Source: Globisporangium splendens (taxonomy: Eukaryota; Oomycota; Peronosporomycetes; Pythiales; Pythiaceae). Taken from it: DNA of 64,000 bases. The notes below the pieces were generated by a model. It saw nothing but the letters and a program-made list of their open reading frames with translations. It did not search any database and was not told the DNA's origin. Shown piece after piece: positions 21,030 through 31,353 of this stretch. The stretch spans positions 724,509 to 788,508 of the forward strand of contig VFIW01000014.1 in assembly GCA_006386115.1 (NCBI GenBank), in the 5' to 3' direction. The position numbers were made by a program, and so were the translations under genes. Every line of letters starts with the position of its first letter. Position 1 is the stretch's first letter.

Positions 21030-21564
21030 CTAAGACTCGGATCGTCGCTGTTTCTTCTAAGAGCAAACAAAATAGACAGCGTCCGCACATGCACAAAGTC
21101 AGTCTTTCCGCACACATACACCTAATGACGGCAATCCACAACGACAATTCGCGAAGGATAACAGCACAATACACACCTGACTGACCTGCAGATCCTGCTG
21201 GGACAGAGGCTGCTTGCCTGTGAACACGCGCTCGCGCTCTGCACCCGCCGTTGTTGATGCATTTGACGATCCGTGGCTACTGGCTGCCGAAGCGGCAGCC
21301 GCGTCTTTGCGGAGATCCTTGATCACGGCAGCGAGCGCCTCCGGGTTCACGCCCTTCTGGATGAGCGCCATGACGATCGGCAGCGTCTCGCGGTCCAATC
21401 CGGTGTTCAGCAGCCGCGACAGCTCGTACACCGCTACGTAACACGCACTGAACATCGGTGGTGGCTCATACACGTAGCGTCCTTATATACACACGCAGTC
21501 ACGCACTCTCCAGGACTTCGGTGCGCGTCACCGTCGTGCCGCCGTCGTCCGCGCTGCTGCTCAT
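21030..21564 (-). CDS. MZT1: MOZART1 (mitotic-spindle organising protein 1)
   Basis: Exons 21564-21507, 21433-21186 and probably 21056-21030, about 110 residues. The core [20 protein letters not shown]...[16 protein letters not shown] is diagnostic for MOZART1, the small protein that binds GCP N-termini and recruits or activates the gamma-tubulin ring complex at spindle poles. The Ala/Ser-rich C-terminal tail is longer than in animals (~82 residues). The last mini-exon (9 codons, KKQRRSES) is the least certain part; reading through the donor would give a different tail. Confidence 0.9.
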
Positions 21565-21763
21565 GTTTAGCGCAAGAGTTCAGTTGCTTTTTGCCCCAAA
21601 TGGCGGAAATGCTGCATTTTGGACATTTTCGACAGCACACTCTTACAGTTATAAGGATTACGATTCTGCGTAACCATGCCGACATAGGACAAAATAAGGG
21701 TGCTTTTTACAAAATTATACACAGATAACGAACTTTGTGGAACGGAATAGTTGCGTCCAGCTC

Positions 21764-23530
21764 TTATGTTTCATGGGTGTAGCCTCGCGCGATGCCTGTG
21801 GCACCTTGCACTGCTGCGTGCGCCGGTGTTTCACCGATGCGTGGCTCTAATCCTCTATACTCACGCGTGGCCAGGAACTCGCCGGCCTCGCTCTTGTATG
21901 CGACCAACTCGGAGCGATCGTTCTTGACCTGCAGCGCCGTGGACGAGGTCTCCTCACTCGACGTCGTCAAAGTTGAAGCCGCAGTTGAGCGCACAGAGTT
22001 CTTGTAGGTGCCTGTAACCAGCGAGAAGAACGGCTTGTCGTCGTCGTCGCTCCCCTCACCGTCGTTACCGTCGGCGTCGTCCAACTCGCTCATGGTCTTC
22101 GCGATCGCCGGCAGCACTTCACGGAAGTCCGTCTTGTACTCGCCCGTCCACTCTTCCGAGGTCGAAAGCGCCAACTGCAGCTCGTAAGGCGTCACGATCG
22201 GTTTGTAGAACTCCTTGCTGTCCATCAGCGTGTTCTGCTGGCATGCGACGAGCACGAACGCATCGATTTCCGCATAATTGGCGAGCTTTGGCACGTTTAC
22301 TTTGCCGACCACGAACAAATACGACTTGCGACCGCTCCTGCAATGAAGTGCACATGAAAAAATGTTCAAGTGAGTAAAATGCACAATGGGAAAATGTATG
22401 AGGCAACCGGACGTACTTTTTAATGAGCTTCTGGAGACCGTGGACGACGTCGAGGTACTTGGAGACACCCAGCGTGCCCATGAGGATGCCGTAGATCTGC
22501 GCTTCCTTCGCCTGCTGCACCAGGAAATAGCGGCGCATGAGCGCACGGTTCACCGCGGCTCCTTCGCGGCGGACGCTCTGGGTGCGTGGGTTGTACGAGT
22601 AGCACTCGACCGTGCTGTAGCGCAGCAGGATGCTCGTCAAGTGCGCCGATTCGGCGCCGATGTACAGGAACGCGAACGTCTCGGGCGTGATCTGCTGTCC
22701 TTCTATGAGTTTGACTCCCTGGCCGCCAATAAACACGGACGGCAAACCTTCTGTTGCCGTATCTTCATTAGCTGGAGTCGTAGTTTGCTCGCTTGGGTTG
22801 TAGAACGTGGTCATATCTGCAAGCAAAAGCATGCGTGTGTCACGGAATCGCTCCTGCAATTGCGAGAACACTGCGTTCGTTGCATGGCGGTAGCTCGGCT
22901 CGTACAGCACCACGATGGTCTTCTCCACGTCAATCGACGATGCGATCTGCGCGGCAAAGAGCTCGACGCAGTGGTCCGCATCAATCGGCGCGTTGCCAAA
23001 CACGTACACGACCGGGATACTCGACGTCGCGCTCAGACACGTGCGACCGTAGTGCACAATGCAGTCGGCAAACAGATGCTGCGCCGCGACTTCGTCCACG
23101 CAGCAGCTCCCATACGACGTGTCGCCCAAGATGAAAATGCGCTCGTACGCAGCTCTCCAGTCCATTCAAGCACGAAAATGCGCTCGTACCCGCAGCTCTC
23201 CAGTCCATTCTGCACGCGATACGCACACATAGCCACATTAATATCATTACGCCAAGGACAACATATACAACAAAACCAAGCGCATCACTAGTCAAAATGT
23301 ACCTTGAGCCCTTGCTGCACGCGCGGGGCATCGGGCAGCAGTGAGTCGGGGAACTGCAGCGCGATGTTCTTGTACCCTCCCCGGCGGATCTGCTCGAGCG
23401 TGCGTGCGATCTCGTAGTACGTTTCGAAGGCCACGTCGTCCGTGCGCACGCCGTCCTGCTCCAGGACCTCGACCGTCGTCTGGATCGCGCGCGAGCCGTC
23501 GTCCGACTCGAACGCGAGCGCCACCGTCAT
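21764..23530 (-). CDS. DPH2: Diphthamide biosynthesis protein 2, frame broken as read
   Basis: Exons 23530-23303, about 23209-22417 and 22337-21764. Exon 1 has the DPH1/DPH2 hallmark NIALQFPDSLLPDA. Exon 2 has GDTSYGSCCVDEVAAQH, the [4Fe-4S]-ligand region, followed by YIGAES and YFLVQQAKEAQIYGILMGTLG. Exon 3 has LFVVGKVNVPKLANYAEIDAFVLVACQQNT. DPH2 works with DPH1 in the first step of diphthamide synthesis, transferring the aminocarboxypropyl group of SAM to eEF2 His. A ~40-base imperfect tandem duplication at the start of exon 2 (about 23124-23209) puts the exon out of frame with exon 1. Without it the exons would join cleanly, so the break is a recent mutation or an assembly fault. Confidence 0.85.
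23124..23209. repeat. Imperfect tandem duplication inside DPH2 exon 2
   Basis: Two adjacent copies of a unit ending GCAGCTCTCCAGTCCATT on the + strand: 40 bases on the left, 43 on the right. The right copy has two extra C (GTACCCGC against GTACGC) and one more inserted base. Both copies encode YERIF on the minus strand. Confidence 0.85.
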
Positions 23531-23862
23531 GTCTGTCTGGCTGCTTCTCGGAATCTGCCGCTTCGTGCTGGTTGCAATGGCGCTTTGACGCGCGAAAAGG
23601 ACAAGGTCATTGGTTTCTGAGCAGCTCGAATATTCGCTTTCACAGGAACATTTGTGTTGTTATCCTGAAATGTGCAAGCAATTAGAGCAGGGTATAGTGT
23701 TAGGAAGGTGATTGTGTGCGCGTTAAGTACGATTCGGGTGGTGCAAGATCGAACAGCTCCAATGTGAGCTTGGGTTCATTGGGCATGCTGCTGCATTTTT
23801 TCCACTGAGGCATGGAATACTCTACGCTAGTCCTCACTACTCGCTCACTCTCACGCAGTCAC
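23531..23862. other. Spacer between ALG3 and DPH2
   Basis: 332 bases forming the promoter side of DPH2 and 3' side of ALG3, both on the minus strand. No gene. Confidence 0.4.
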
Positions 23863-25814
23863 TCACACAGCAGGAGTATCTCCTCCAGCTCCTCGTCGAC
23901 GCAGCGATCCGGATGCGCTGTCGCTGCTTCCAGCAGCAGCAAGCTCCTCCTGCTCCTTGGTGTACTCCTTGTTGATGAGCAAGCCCATGGTCTCGCCTGC
24001 GCGGATACCCTCAGTCGCTTCCGCGAGCATCTGCTTGAGCACCTGCTTGCCGTAGCCTTCGCTCGTAACTGGAGCACTGCTGCCGAACCCGACGGCGAGC
24101 GTGAGCTTCAGCTTTGGGAGCGTCAGCACAACTTCACGCTCATCGATCGACGACACCGACGCACCTTCCGCGAGATCCTCGGACACGCTGCCGTAGTACA
24201 ATGCAAACTGGCGCGCACCGTCAAAGCACTCCTCATTGATGAACGCGAGCAGATTCACGCGCGCATCGGCGTCCAGGTACGCGACGTACTTGTCGGTCAC
24301 GTCATCCGTGAAGTAGAGCGAAATGAGCAGGAAAAAGTTCACGAGCTGCAACGCCAGCGAACTTGGTCCAGTCGCTGGGAACGTGTTAAATGCGTACTCG
24401 GTGATGATCAGCGACTTGATCTTGAACAACAATGGCATGTTGGTCTTCCAGAGCAGGTACGGCAGCGTCGGGTAGTACCACGAGTAGAACTGGTAGTGCA
24501 TCGTGCGCGCAAACACGATGCCGACAAAATTGATCGCAAACATGGAGGTCACGACGACTTCCGAGCGGATCGGGAATGGCTCGTAGATCGCGAAGGGCTT
24601 GTGCAACACGGCGCGGAACGTGCCAATGATGTTGAAGTGCTTTTGCAAAAACAAGATCAGAAACACAATGTGCGCGCCGAGAAGCCCAAGCGCCAATTGC
24701 TTCGAGACAAAGAGCTCTTCGCCCAGGAACTTCCAGTTCACGGTCCACTTGAACGTGAACACGCGGCTCAGTTCAAACGCCTTGTGCAAGTAGTTGAACC
24801 AGTTGTGACGCAGGAATGGCAGCGCCAGGATGATCTAATTAGGATAAGACACAAAGAAGAGGGAAATATGAGTGCTTCAAACCCCAAAGAGCTAAGATAG
24901 CTGCGCAAAAGGTGTTCATCACCTGAATGCTCGCGCAGATGACGAGGTACCAGAGCGTGCGCAGAACACCACAGGATTGCAACAGCAGGAAAAACAGCGC
25001 CGGCGCAAACAGCAGCACATTCATCTTGATCGACACGGCAAAGCTGAAGAACGCGCACCCCATGCGCCATTTCTGGCGCGCAAAGAGGTACACGGCGATG
25101 AAGAGCAGCATCATCGCGACGCCGTCGTTGAACAAGCGCAGCATGTAAATCGAGTGCAGACGCTTCGACACGCACACAAGCACGACGGCCCACGGCGGCA
25201 TCACGCGCGCGCGGTTGTAAATCGCCAGCACCGTCGCGATCGTGATCAGGTAAAAGCCCAAGAAAATGTATTGCGCTGCGTTGACACAGCGTAGATGCAC
25301 AACAATCAGTCAGACACGTCATACAATACACGAACACAGAAAAGCATACACGTGCCTCGTCGAATGTTCGTGCCCGCATCCGTGACGGTGTGCAGCACCG
25401 AGAAGACATAGAGGAAGCCCGCAGGGTACACCAACGGACCGGTGTCACCTCGGATCTTGATGTAATCGCGCTCCCCCGCCTTAAACGCCTCGACCTGCTG
25501 CATGTACGCCTTCCAGTCGATCTCCGTATCTACATCCACAGTCGCGTATAGAAAAACGTAAGTATCAATAGCATACACCACAAAATAACGCCAATATGGT
25601 GCTGCCACGTACACGGGATGTACTGGATGATGAGGTACCCGAGCACGGCGTCGGCGAGCAGCAGCGCGAGCGCGAGGTACTTGAAGTGGCGGTAGCTCCA
25701 CATGAGGTCGTAGAGGAACGACAGCACGCGGCTCTGGCGCAGCGTCGTCTTCACATCCTTGTCGATGCGCGTCTTGCGCGCCACGGCGCTCTTCCTGCTC
25801 TTCTGCTTGGCCAT
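23863..25814 (-). CDS. ALG3: ALG3 dolichyl-P-Man alpha-1,3-mannosyltransferase with C-terminal extension
   Basis: Exons 25814-25613, 25529-25350, 25275-24923 and 24834-23863, 568 residues. Multi-span ER membrane protein (GT58). YTEIDWKAYM at the exon 1-2 joint, IKIRGDTGPLVYPAGFLY, RLFNDGVAMMLLFIAVY and FARTMHYQFYSWYYPTLPYLLW are ALG3 signatures. It adds the first lumenal mannose to Man5GlcNAc2-PP-dolichol in N-glycan assembly. The frame continues without a break for ~145 residues after the last span (VNFFLLISLYF) into a soluble domain of no recognised family. Typical ALG3 ends about there, so this is a fusion or lineage-specific extension. The start is the first in-frame ATG and gives a Lys/Arg-rich cytosolic N terminus. 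Confidence 0.88.
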
Positions 25815-26231
25815 CGGGGGCACCTTTTCGATAATGAGCTTCTGGAAAGAAGCGAACAGCAAGCAAAGTGAACCAGCCCCTGTTTCCTGTGCTTTTATCC
25901 AATCATGAGCATTCAAAACATGTTTTTAGCCAATAAAATGGCCATATCGGGCAGCACAAAAGGAGTCGGACGGGAGGGTTCAACGTGGCGCTGAATTAGG
26001 TGAGCATGAAAATTTCGGGCTGAGGTACTCCTCCCAAAAGTAAGATTTGCCTATTGCAGTGTAAAAAGTCCAATGACTCGAGCGCCAAATGCTATATAAT
26101 TGCAACTGACAAAATATAGTTCCTGCGTTAGATGATCAAAGCACCATCAATGACGCATACCATGTACGAGAGAACGACCACTTGCCACTGTTGTAGTCCT
26201 TTTGTGACCCAAATCCAAAGCTGACGCTGTC
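25815..26231. other. Spacer between WDR70 fusion gene and ALG3
   Basis: 417 bases, AT-rich, no gene visible. Serves as the ALG3 promoter. Confidence 0.45.
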
Positions 26232-28803
26232 CTAATGCAGCAGCAGCCGCTTTTCTTCCTCTTCGCGCGAGATCTTCTCCTGCTCGAGCGTCTCCTTGGC
26301 GAGCGCGTATCGCTCGTCCATTTTGCCCTCGACGCGCGCCACGAATTGCGGCGCTTCCTCGGCTTTTTTCGCATATTTCAGGATGGCTTCGCGCGGATCT
26401 TCTTCGCGGAAACTCGTCTTGATGTGGTTGCTCATGAAGTACTGCGTGAACGTCGTGCTGCCCGAGATCTTGCCGCCCATGCCTGGACCCGTAATCGGAC
26501 GGTCGGGTGCCTTCGACTTGATCGGGTCCGAGCGGATCTTGTGGAACTTGCGCTTGCGAGACTCCTCGTCGCGGTACATTGGCAGCGAGTGCGGGTTGTG
26601 CACCTTGCCGAGTCCGTCGATGCGCGCGCCCGAGTCGTAGCTCTGCACCTTGAGCTTCTTGGTCGCGCTCAAGAGCACGCCTTTCGTGCTCAACGTCGGG
26701 TTGTACAGCACACGTACAGCGCCAGTCGAACCACCGACAAACACCTGGTTGATCCCATGATGCCACTCGACACAGACTGCACTCTCGTCTTGCTTCATAT
26801 CGACACTCGCAAGCGGCGTCACGTTGCCAGGGGTATGCACGTCCAGGAAATGCACCTTGCCCGATTGTCCCTGACCACGACGCACACTCGTGCCCGCGAC
26901 AATGCACGTGCCCTGCGCGTTGAACGCCAAGTTGGAGGTCCCGAACACGCCTTCCATGCCTGAGAATACCTTCACAGGTTGACTTGCTTTGCGCAAATCC
27001 CATACTTTCACGGTGTCGTCGGCGCACGACCGCGATGCAAAGAGCCGACCATCGGACGAAAAGCGAATGCACGAGATGCTCAAGTCACCTCCACCCTCTG
27101 CATGCGCCTCGCGCACCGTGAGCGATGCGCCAGCGTAGGTTTTGCGAGGATCGTAGCACTGAATCTGTCCGTCCATCATGCCACCAGCGACAAGCGTTCC
27201 GTCCAAGTTAAAGCGACACGTCGTCACGCCACAGCGCCGTCCGCGTTTGCTCTTAAACTTGAGCACCGTCGTGTTGATGAGTTTCTTGAACGTCTGCTTC
27301 CCGCCCAAGTTCCAAATGCGCACGGTACCATCAAGTGAACTCGTGATCATTTGGTCCCGAAACTTCGGGTGCCACGCACCACCAGTGACTGCATGCGTGT
27401 GTCCATTTGTGTTGGCCATGTCCACGACGTACATGTCACCTGGTGCAAACTGCAGCTCCTCAACGCCTTCTCGAGACAACACCTTGGGCTGCGACGACCC
27501 CGTTGCGACCAGCAAGCGGTCCCCTGACGGACTGTAGCTCATCGCAAGCACGGGGTGACCCTCGTCGACTTCAATGTCCCGAAAGGGACGCACGTGGCGC
27601 GCCATGCCAGCAAAATCCCACAACTTCGCATGGTAATCCATCGATCCTGTCGCGATGCGACCGCCTGGTGGATCCACTGCAATGCACGAAATCGCTTTCA
27701 CGTGGCTCTCGAGGTTCACTTCATGGGACATGGGGATATTGTACCGAGCTGCAACATCGTCTCTGGCGCCATCGCCATCATCATCATCATCATCTTCCTC
27801 ATCGCCATCATCCTCAATAACGTCGTTACGCACATTCTCCTCATCCTTATTACCAGCTTCTGGTTCAGTAGGTCGCTCGTCCTCGTGAACTTTTGCAGGC
27901 GCCGACATCATCTGCGCTGTCATCGCAGCGATTTCGGCTTCTCTCTACTCCAAAATCCAAGACAAACAAACAAAAGAGACACCGTCAGACAAAAGTCTAT
28001 ATCACCACCACTCATTTGAAAGCAAATGAGCTCCCTTCACTGTACCTTCTTGCGTGCAGCAGCCGCATCATCCGATGGCGCTTTGCTGCGTTTCTGCGTC
28101 GTGCCAAAGCTCATCGGCAACTGCTTCATGAGCGCATCGTCGTCCATTTCCGTCAAGTTTGCTTGCTCTTCCTTGTTGTGTTTGTCTGCATTTGCTCCCT
28201 TGTTCTTAAAAACGTACGTGCGTGTACTCGCGCCGAATCGAACGACGTCGCCGACTATATGTATTCATAATCAATAAATACACACACACAACGGAGCGCA
28301 TTAGCAAGCTCTTGCGTAGCAATAATACTTTAAAACAACGCGTCAGGCATCGTACCTTTGAGCACGACGGGCTTCTCCGGTTCAATCTCGCGGCCGTTCA
28401 CGAATGTGCCCTGCGCTGAGCCGAGATCCAGCACGTTGATCTGCTCGTGTTTGTCGTGGATGAGCGCTGCGTGCTGCCGCGAGATCGACGGGTGCTGCAG
28501 CTCGTAGTCGCAAATGTCTTCGCGTCTTCCCAACACTGTACACGCCTGCTGATCCAGCGCGATCTTCTCGATGACCTCGCCGTTTTTGATCACATCGAGC
28601 TTGGCGAACCGATTCGCGCGTGATGGCGTCGCCGCCCTGGATAAAACAACACCAGCAACAAAAACCAGAGCGTTAGACGCACAGAGCGACGGACATCGTT
28701 TTCTGTTAGATGTGCACACTACACGCGCGCTTATTATTACGTGTGCGCAGGCGCATTAAGATAGATCACAGACGCACCATTTCGGCGGCTTGAACGGCGC
28801 CAT
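26232..28803 (-). CDS. FHA-domain / WDR70 fusion protein
   Basis: Exons 28803-28778, 28636-28356, 28254-28046 and 27944-26232, 742 residues, phases 2, 1 and 0 all consistent. N-terminal MAPFKPPKWA leads into an NIPP1-like FHA domain (LGRREDICDYELQHPSISRQHAAL, DLGSAQGTFVNG, GDVVRFGASTRTYVF). The exon that finishes the FHA fold runs on, with no stop, into a Lys-rich linker (DDDALMKQLPMSFGTTQKRS). The last exon then gives an acidic stretch and the whole WDR70/Gd1 WD40 propeller (KLWDFAGM, VVDMANTNGHTHAVTGGAWHP, GTSVRRGQGQSGKV, GPGMGGK, NPREAIL-like DPREAILKYAKKAEE). WDR70 is nuclear and linked to H2B ubiquitination and splicing; NIPP1-type FHA domains bind phosphorylated splicing factors. An internal ATG at 28147 could allow a WDR70-only form. 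Confidence 0.85.
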
Positions 28804-29173
28804 TTTCAACCTGCAGCTTGCTTCACTTGTGCGTTGTTCCATTCGAACAACACCAGCACAGTTTTTAACAAACTGACAGCTTGCTGTTAGGAACTGCGCT
28901 GATCTCCATCAGGTGGCAAACTCGATCCAGTGCCGTTCTTAACTTAATCGATTTCATGCGACATGTCGAGTTTTGAGAGAGGGTGATCGCGGGTTTAAGC
29001 GAGATATCACTGTAATGAGTGATCTCCACCACCAACAGCAGGCGTTCTCTTTCTCCACCCTGTTAAGTACGCATAGGTTTATTTGCTTGCAGCATCGTCC
29101 AGTTGGGTTAGTTCCGCACTCTTCTGATTTGTTCGGCTGTCCACATAACCAACCGCCTGAAGGAAGAAGCATC
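28804..29173. other. Bidirectional promoter region
   Basis: 370 bases between the divergent FHA-WDR70 and four-span membrane protein genes. The plus-strand frame stays open through part of it, but the first convincing start is at 29174. Confidence 0.45.
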
Positions 29174-30097
29174 ATGGGACCATATCCTGGAGCGCTCTCG
29201 CCCGCGCCTGCGCCGTCGATCTGGGCGCGGGGCCACGCGATCAGCGCGCGCGTCGTGACGGTACTCGCGATCTGCTGGTTCCTCGTCGAGGCGTGGTTCG
29301 CGTTCGCGTCGTCGACCATGTTCGAAAAGTACCAGTTCGCGGCGCTGGCGAGCCCCGCGCGCGATATCTACCGCGTGAGCTCGTTCTGCATCGTGTGCGT
29401 TGCGCTCTGCGGCATCGGATCGACGACGACGACGAACACCAAAGTCGTGAAGCTGCTGGTCGGAGTGCTCGTTGTGGGAAATGTCTCCGCGTATATCGCG
29501 ACACGGTCGCGCACGTCGCATGAGCCGTGGTTCGCGGACACGTTCAACGATTTTTTCTGCACGACTCGCACTCTCCAAGTGTGCATCGAAGGCGACGATC
29601 TGCAGCTGATCGAGTTGACGCGCGGAGAAGGGGGCGTGAATGTGAATGCGACTGGCAATGGAGCAGACCAGAACGCTGTTTCCATTTGGCGCCGCTGTCG
29701 CGATGTGCTCGTGGAGAGCAACACGGAACTCGTCAAGACGTCGTGGGGAGCGTTTCAGCCATCGGACCTGGGGCTCGTGAGTGGCGCGCATCGAGCGTTC
29801 CTCGCGGATTGCACCATCACTGATGCGAACGACTCGTGGTGTGGGAGCCAGTATCTTGCTACACACACAAAAGCGCCAGCGACGGCTGCAGCGAGTGGCG
29901 GCGAAGGAGTCAACCACCCAAGATCCATCTCGCCGTTCGATGCGAACCCGCGCATGTTTACCAGGTTCGTGAGTGAATGGAAGACGCGCATGGTCTACGA
30001 CAACGTGCTGCTCGGGTCCATTCTCGCGTTCTTGCTGATACAAGCCGTGTGCGAGCGGAGACTCAACCTCGCGCTCGGATTCCAGATGATCCCGTAA
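29174..30097 (+). CDS. Four-span membrane protein, paralogue A
   Basis: 307 residues, single exon. Three hydrophobic segments in the N-terminal 130 residues, a Cys-containing extracytosolic loop (FNDFFCTTRTLQVCIEGD; RRCRDVLVE; DSWCGSQY) and a final span (VLLGSILAFLLIQAV). The topology resembles tetraspanins, but the CCG motif is absent. The Cys pattern C-x6-C ... C ... C is shared with paralogue B 1.3 kb downstream. I do not recognise the family. An upstream in-frame start would add 67 residues with no membrane signal, so the ATG next to MGPYPGALSPAP is preferred. Confidence 0.75.
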   Translation: MGPYPGALSPAPAPSIWARGHAISARVVTVLAICWFLVEAWFAFASSTMFEKYQFAALASPARDIYRVSSFCIVCVALCGIGSTTTTNTKVVKLLVGVLVVGNVSAYIATRSRTSHEPWFADTFNDFFCTTRTLQVCIEGDDLQLIELTRGEGGVNVNATGNGADQNAVSIWRRCRDVLVESNTELVKTSWGAFQPSDLGLVSGAHRAFLADCTITDANDSWCGSQYLATHTKAPATAAASGGEGVNHPRSISPFDANPRMFTRFVSEWKTRMVYDNVLLGSILAFLLIQAVCERRLNLALGFQMIP

Positions 30098-31353
30098 AAG
30101 CCAAAAGAAAAGAAAAGAAAAAAGTCCGGAAGTTTCCGCTTGTTTGTGCAATACGCTGTTGATGTGCTTTTCTTCTGCTGGGCATCTCTGTCGAGTGTGA
30201 TTGATTGATCCAAGGTGCTGGTGCGTTTATCGATCTGCTTGATGGACAGGATGCCGCCAAAAAGGACAAAGATTTTTTCGTTCTCTCTACTCTGATTTGA
30301 TCTAACAAATAGCTAAATTGGCTTTGGGATTGATTCGCGTCATGGATTTGTTGTTGTATCCTTGCTCTTTAAGCTTGACTGGCAAGCTTACCTCCAGCAA
30401 ATCTTTCATCCATCACCTGATTTTTGGTGCATTGGAGACTCGACGTGACACAGCCGACGACTCGTCACCACTGCCATAACGACTACGCATCCTAGATGCA
30501 CTACTACCTTGGTGCAGGTGCGACACTTCTTTTAAACGAAACCATGGACGTCGTTGCCATGCAGGCGCAGCTCTTCAACGAAACCACGTTATCGCAACAG
30601 CGGCCAGTTCCTTGTTCTCCTCAACTCAGTCTGTAAAAAGAATCAAGCCACCACGTGATAATTCATCATGGCGTTCATCAAGGGCATAGTATTGCTGGGT
30701 TTTGTGATACGTGTACGCTGTTCGGCTTCCAGTCCTCTTGATGCCGAGATGCCGAGATGCCGCGCAGCCTTCGAGGCAACACGAAAGCACAGCATACTGG
30801 AAACCAAATCCGCCTCCAGAGCCAACGCCAACGCCAACACCGACTCCCTCACAAGCATCGCTTTGTGATTCGCGGATGCTGGACGCGGCCATTGCTGAGC
30901 GAGGTGCCTATGGGCTAGCACCGTTGTGCACGAATATGTGAGTGCAGTGTTTCTGCATCTCTCACACTCTGTTGGATGACGCCGGTGTTGTTTTGTGTAG
31001 CTGCTAATGGTGCTTTGCAATGATAGGAAGCTGCGCGAAGCTGCAAAAGTTCGCTCGTTGGATATGGCAACGCTGAGTTACTTCGGCCACACGAGATCGC
31101 ACAATTCGACTGCTGCACAGCTCGTTTTGCTAATCGTTCTGATTTTTCGTTCTGATTCTGAAGAAATTCATTCGAATGACAGAGTGTTGGTCGTTTCCTT
31201 TGCGATTCTCTGAACACCCCACATTTGGATCGAGTTTTCATTCGGATTCTCTTTATTAATTCGAAGACAGGAGTGCTGGTCGTTTTCTTTCTACTTTTCT
31301 GGTCAGACCGACCACACTTCAATCGGCTAACAACCAACCGCACGAAGGACACG
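30098..31353. other. Spacer between the two membrane-protein paralogues
   Basis: 1.26 kb without a supported gene. Contains short microsatellites (GATGCCGA repeat near 30750, GCCAAC repeat near 30825) and a 35-base imperfect direct repeat (31166-31200 and 31256-31289). Confidence 0.5.
31166..31289. repeat. Imperfect 35-base direct repeat
   Basis: ATTCATTCGAATGACAGAGTG... at 31166-31200 and a diverged copy beginning ATTAATTCGAAGACAGGAGTG at 31256-31289. Both end in a GGTCGTTT(T)C tract, 65-190 bases before the start codon of paralogue B. Confidence 0.6.

Noticed and set aside
23812..24900. 362-codon plus-strand ORF over ALG3
   Set aside because: Lies exactly antisense to the conserved ALG3 exon; Arg/Glu/His-rich with no motif.
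29108..30151. 347-codon minus-strand ORF over membrane-protein paralogue A
   Set aside because: Mirror of the plus-strand gene; Arg/His-rich, no membrane or domain signal, not repeated over paralogue B.
30730..30845. Short GATGCCGA and GCCAAC repeats as a possible CRISPR-like or regulatory array
   Set aside because: Only two to three imperfect short units, consistent with microsatellite slippage.
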